Shown here in pieces: positions 6,914 through 9,151 of a DNA stretch of 9,151 nt. The DNA is from Pseudomonadota bacterium (lineage in GTDB: Bacteria > Pseudomonadota > Gammaproteobacteria > UBA5335), in contig PKCW01000085.1 of assembly GCA_002862965.1 (NCBI GenBank), forward strand, positions 1-9,151. Reading direction: 5' to 3'. Made by a program: the position numbers and the translations under genes. The notes under the pieces were generated by a model that saw only the letters and a program-made list of their open reading frames with translations, was not told where the DNA came from and made no database searches. Each line of letters opens with the position of its first letter. The stretch's first letter is position 1.

Positions 6914-8194
6914 TCAGCGTGGCGACGCCTCCTGAGCCTCCAGGGCCGAGACGTAGGCTGCGGATGACAAGCCCCGCAGTACCTGAGCGGCCGACCAGGC
7001 CGTGACGGCGCCCGCCCGGGCTTGTGTCAGGCGGGCCTCGGCCTCCAATTGATCGCGCTGCTGACGCAGGAAGTCTTCCAGCGAGACGAGCCCCACGCGC
7101 TGCAACTCGGCCTGAACGCGCACGACTTCGCGCCGGGCCGTGGTTTCGGCCGCCAAGGCATCGATATCTGCCCGTGCGGTTTGATAGGCCGAGTGAAGCG
7201 CGAGCCAATCGCGTTCCGCCTCTCGCAGCGCCGCCCGTTGCGCCTGGCGAGCGGCTTGTGCCTGTGCCTGGGCCGATTCGGTCCGCTTGCGGCTGGCCGG
7301 GTCGATGGGGACGCTCAGCCGTGCCGACAGACTCCACGCGTCCGGTTCCTCACCATTGCCGTCGAACTGCACATATTCCCCGCCGGCCGCCAGTGTCGGC
7401 CACAAAGACCGCTGGAGTTCGCGTGCCTGGGCCGCCGCGGCTTGGGCCTGCGCTTCGGCCAATGTGTTCGGCAGCAGATCGGAAGTGACGGCGTCCGTCC
7501 ATGGAGGGCTCTCGATGATCTCTTGCGCCGGCAGCAGACGGCGGCCGACGGCTTCTTCCAGTATGGCCTGCTGGGCGGCGATTTCCCCTGCCAGGCGCAC
7601 CTCATCGGAGCGCAGACGCGCCAGTTCCGCTTGCGCCAGACGCAAGTCTGCGGTGGATGACTGCTCGGTCTGCACCTCGACCTCGACGCGCTGGACGGTC
7701 TGACCCACCCGTTCATGCTGCACGGCAAGGATGTCGCGCTGGCTCAGCAAGGCCTGCAGCCGCACATACGCCGAGGTCGCCGCATGCAGTTTCACCAATA
7801 CCGTCTGGCGTTCGGCCAAGTGGGCTGCCGCCAGATCGGAGGCTCCCGCCCTGCGGGCGGCAGCAATCACCCCGGCCCAGTCGATGGGCACGGAATAGGC
7901 AACGCCGTAGGTCATCAGGTCACGGGCGAACGGCGGACGCGCCAAGGCTTGCGGGGACAGCACGCCGACGAAACGCTGATCCTCGTAGCGCGCCCCCTCG
8001 ATCAGGACGCCGCCCGAGCCGAGCGAACGGCGGCGCGCCGCGGACAGGGCATCCTCCGCCGCGTCGACGCGGCTTGCGGCGGCTGCCAGCGCAGGATGAT
8101 CGCGCGTCTCCCGCAGTACATCCGCAAGCTCCCCTCCCCAGGCGGGGCTGATGAGCCATCCGGCAGTCAAAACGCTCACAAAACCTCGACGCAT
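6914..8194 (-). CDS. TolC-family outer-membrane efflux protein
   Basis: TolC-type proteins are trimeric outer-membrane channels with long periplasmic helices; they join an inner-membrane pump and an adaptor. The 426-residue product begins with a signal peptide, MRRGFVSVLTAGWLISPAWG, with cleavage probably near residue 20. There is no cysteine lipobox, so it is not a NodT-type lipoprotein. Two outer-membrane-efflux repeats follow, about 30-215 and 245-415, rich in Ala, Gln, Glu and Arg coiled-coil helix, with LRLAQAELARLRSDEVRL in the first and LEDFLRQQRDQLEAEARL in the second. GGAG six bases upstream supports the start. It lies 135 nt after trxC and converges with the DUF6691 gene. No pump or membrane-fusion protein gene is adjacent within the window, so it is an orphan here; a metal-efflux (CusC/CzcC-like) role is possible but unsupported. 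Confidence 0.9.
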   Translation of the reverse strand: MRRGFVSVLTAGWLISPAWGGELADVLRETRDHPALAAAASRVDAAEDALSAARRRSLGSGGVLIEGARYEDQRFVGVLSPQALARPPFARDLMTYGVAYSVPIDWAGVIAAARRAGASDLAAAHLAERQTVLVKLHAATSAYVRLQALLSQRDILAVQHERVGQTVQRVEVEVQTEQSSTADLRLAQAELARLRSDEVRLAGEIAAQQAILEEAVGRRLLPAQEIIESPPWTDAVTSDLLPNTLAEAQAQAAAAQARELQRSLWPTLAAGGEYVQFDGNGEEPDAWSLSARLSVPIDPASRKRTESAQAQAQAARQAQRAALREAERDWLALHSAYQTARADIDALAAETTARREVVRVQAELQRVGLVSLEDFLRQQRDQLEAEARLTQARAGAVTAWSAAQVLRGLSSAAYVSALEAQEASPR

Positions 8195-8329
8195 GGCCTT
8201 CTCCGCCCCCCTTCTAGCAGGGTTGTCATGAATCCGTCTTCAACTTGCCGCCTGCTGCAACCGCTGGCGGGGCGCTTTGCTGAACCTCGCCGGCGCCGGA
8301 TCGTCCGTCCCCAGATGCTGCCAGCTGGA

Positions 8330-8752
8330 TCAAGCGCCTGCGGCAATCTGCTCCAGCTGGTGATGACGCAGCAATCCGGCCTGCTGCCAGACCAGTCGAC
8401 CCGAGCGGAACAGGGCGAAATTCGGGATGCTGCGCACCTGATAGCGAGAGGCGATTTCCGGGTGCTGCTCAGTGTTGACCTTGAGCACCAAGGCCCGACC
8501 CGCCAGGTTGGCCGCCGCCCTGGCGACTTCGGGCGCGGCCATCTGGCATGGTCCGCACCAGGACGCCCAGAAGTCGACCAGCACCGGCACGCTCGCCGCC
8601 TGGACGATGGTCTCGAACTGATCGGCGTCGACATCGAGCGGCTCGGCCAAGGGCGGCAGGACCTGTTTGCAGGCACCGCACTGGCCGGTATCGGCCAAAT
8701 GACGTTCCGGTATCCGGTTTCTGGCGCCACAATGCCGACAGTTGCGGATCAT
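8330..8752 (-). CDS. trxC: Thioredoxin 2 (TrxC-like) with N-terminal zinc motif
   Basis: Thioredoxin 2 reduces protein disulfides in the cytoplasm and carries a zinc ribbon that plain thioredoxin 1 lacks. The 140-residue product matches TrxC length. It shows two CxxC pairs at the N-terminus (C5/C8 in CRHCGARNRIP and C25/C28 in CGAC), the active site WCGPC (C66, C69), and cis-proline P110 in SIPNF. No signal peptide is seen. Two ATGs are close: the one at 8758 overlaps the upstream stop (ATGA) but sits only three bases from GGAGG, while the one at 8752 is nine bases away and is preferred. It is coupled to the heme protein gene upstream and precedes the TolC-family gene by 135 nt. TrxC is oxidative-stress induced (OxyR) in E. 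coli; no OxyR site was recognised here. Confidence 0.92.
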   Translation of the reverse strand: MIRNCRHCGARNRIPERHLADTGQCGACKQVLPPLAEPLDVDADQFETIVQAASVPVLVDFWASWCGPCQMAAPEVARAAANLAGRALVLKVNTEQHPEIASRYQVRSIPNFALFRSGRLVWQQAGLLRHHQLEQIAAGA

Positions 8753-8754
8753 GG

Positions 8755-9151
8755 TCATTCTCCTCCCGCGGCCGGCCATCCCACGACGAAGGCCCCTCGC
8801 AATCCTCCTGCCGCAAAACCCGTCGCCCGATCGTTGGGGTAATGTTGGGCGATCGCCTTTGCGACCGTCGGATCGAGCGCTTGGCCATGGCAGCTCAGAC
8901 AGGCGGGCTGAGTGATGATGGCCTTGTAATAGCGCGCCTGACCGTCGGAAGCGACCGCGAAATACTCCGGCGGAGCCGACGTACCGCTCGCCACGGCCTG
9001 CGCGAACCGTTCGAGCACCTCACGCGCGGGGGCATCGGGTGCATTGGCCGGATTGCGCACCCGCAAGGCGGTCCGCCCGACCCGCGCACCGGTTTCGGTG
9101 GAAAGACGCGCCGCGATTCCCGGCGCTTCCTGCCGACAGACCGTGATCGCG
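8755..9151 (-). CDS. Tll0287-like (DUF3365) c-type heme protein, N-terminus beyond window
   Basis: The last 131 residues are present; the start lies past the right edge. The visible part begins AITVCRQEAPGIAARLSTET, then GRTALRVRNPANAPDAPARE, then a CLSCHG heme-attachment motif (codons 8901-8887), and ends with YPNDRATGFAAGGLRGAFVV. This order is the Tll0287-like / DUF3365 domain, known as stand-alone c-type heme proteins and as sensory domains of signalling proteins. Here the gene ends shortly after the domain, so no C-terminal kinase or cyclase is attached. CxxCH heme attachment implies export to the periplasm, so a signal peptide or membrane anchor is expected outside the window. Its stop overlaps the first trxC ATG (ATGA). 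The function could be redox sensing or electron transfer; the ligand is unknown. Confidence 0.85.
   Translation of the reverse strand, partial: AITVCRQEAPGIAARLSTETGARVGRTALRVRNPANAPDAPAREVLERFAQAVASGTSAPPEYFAVASDGQARYYKAIITQPACLSCHGQALDPTVAKAIAQHYPNDRATGFAAGGLRGAFVVGWPAAGGE
8760..8766 (-). promoter_or_regulatory. trxC ribosome binding site within the upstream gene
   Basis: GGAGGAG on the minus strand is made by the last codons (Gly-Gly-Glu) of the DUF3365 gene. Its spacing (seven to nine bases) favours the ATG at 8752 over the one at 8758, and its position indicates translational coupling. Confidence 0.65.

Noticed and set aside
8195..8329. 135-nt trxC-tolC gap with the palindrome CCGGCGCCGG (8290-8299)
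   Set aside because: Short GC palindromes are common in such DNA; there is no U-run for a terminator and no convincing promoter hexamers, so nothing was annotated.
8176..8730. 184-codon minus-strand open frame over trxC and the trxC-tolC gap
   Set aside because: It is an out-of-frame shadow of trxC that runs on into the gap; trxC in the other frame has all expected motifs.
1..9151. CRISPR arrays, insertion sequences, phage genes or toxin-antitoxin pairs
   Set aside because: No regularly spaced repeats, transposase or integrase motifs, or terminal repeats were seen; all substantial coding space is taken by recognised families.

Overview
This is GC-rich bacterial chromosome, and the gene order tRNA-Leu, tig, clpP, clpX, lon is the classic proteobacterial proteostasis locus. 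Protein details (ClpP catalytic residues at the same precursor numbers as E. coli, the Lon and ClpX architectures, a Trx2-type thioredoxin) fit a gammaproteobacterium. The YeeE/DUF6691 pair and a c-type heme protein would suit a sulfur- or redox-active lineage. The genus cannot be fixed from the sequence alone.

Left part (1-5816, all minus strand): tRNA-Leu(UAG), then tig, clpP (1-nt overlap with tig), clpX and lon, which runs off the left edge before its catalytic lysine. Trigger factor folds nascent chains; ClpX and ClpP form the unfoldase-protease; Lon is the second AAA+ protease. Regulatory sites are visible between the genes. There is a near-perfect heat-shock (sigma32) promoter before lon with a 7-2-7 inverted repeat against its -35 element, a strong sigma54-type -24/-12 match before clpX, and a weaker sigma54-like match before tig.

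Middle part (5817-6849, plus strand): a divergent intergenic region with two overlapping, mutually exclusive inverted repeats, then two overlapping genes for half-size membrane proteins of the YeeE/YedE (TsuA-like) and DUF6691 families. Together they resemble one split sulfur-compound permease with the conserved cysteines kept.

Right part (6850-9151, minus strand, convergent with the permease pair): a Tll0287-like (DUF3365) c-type heme protein cut by the right edge, a thioredoxin 2 (trxC-like) translationally coupled to it, and after a 135-nt gap a TolC-family outer-membrane protein with no pump or adaptor beside it. The three may form a redox-linked envelope cluster; this is inference.

No insertion sequence, phage gene, CRISPR array or clearly new system was found. 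The points most worth a second look are the promoter architecture of the clp-lon locus, the heme protein/thioredoxin/TolC cluster, and the odd last codons of Lon at the window edge.
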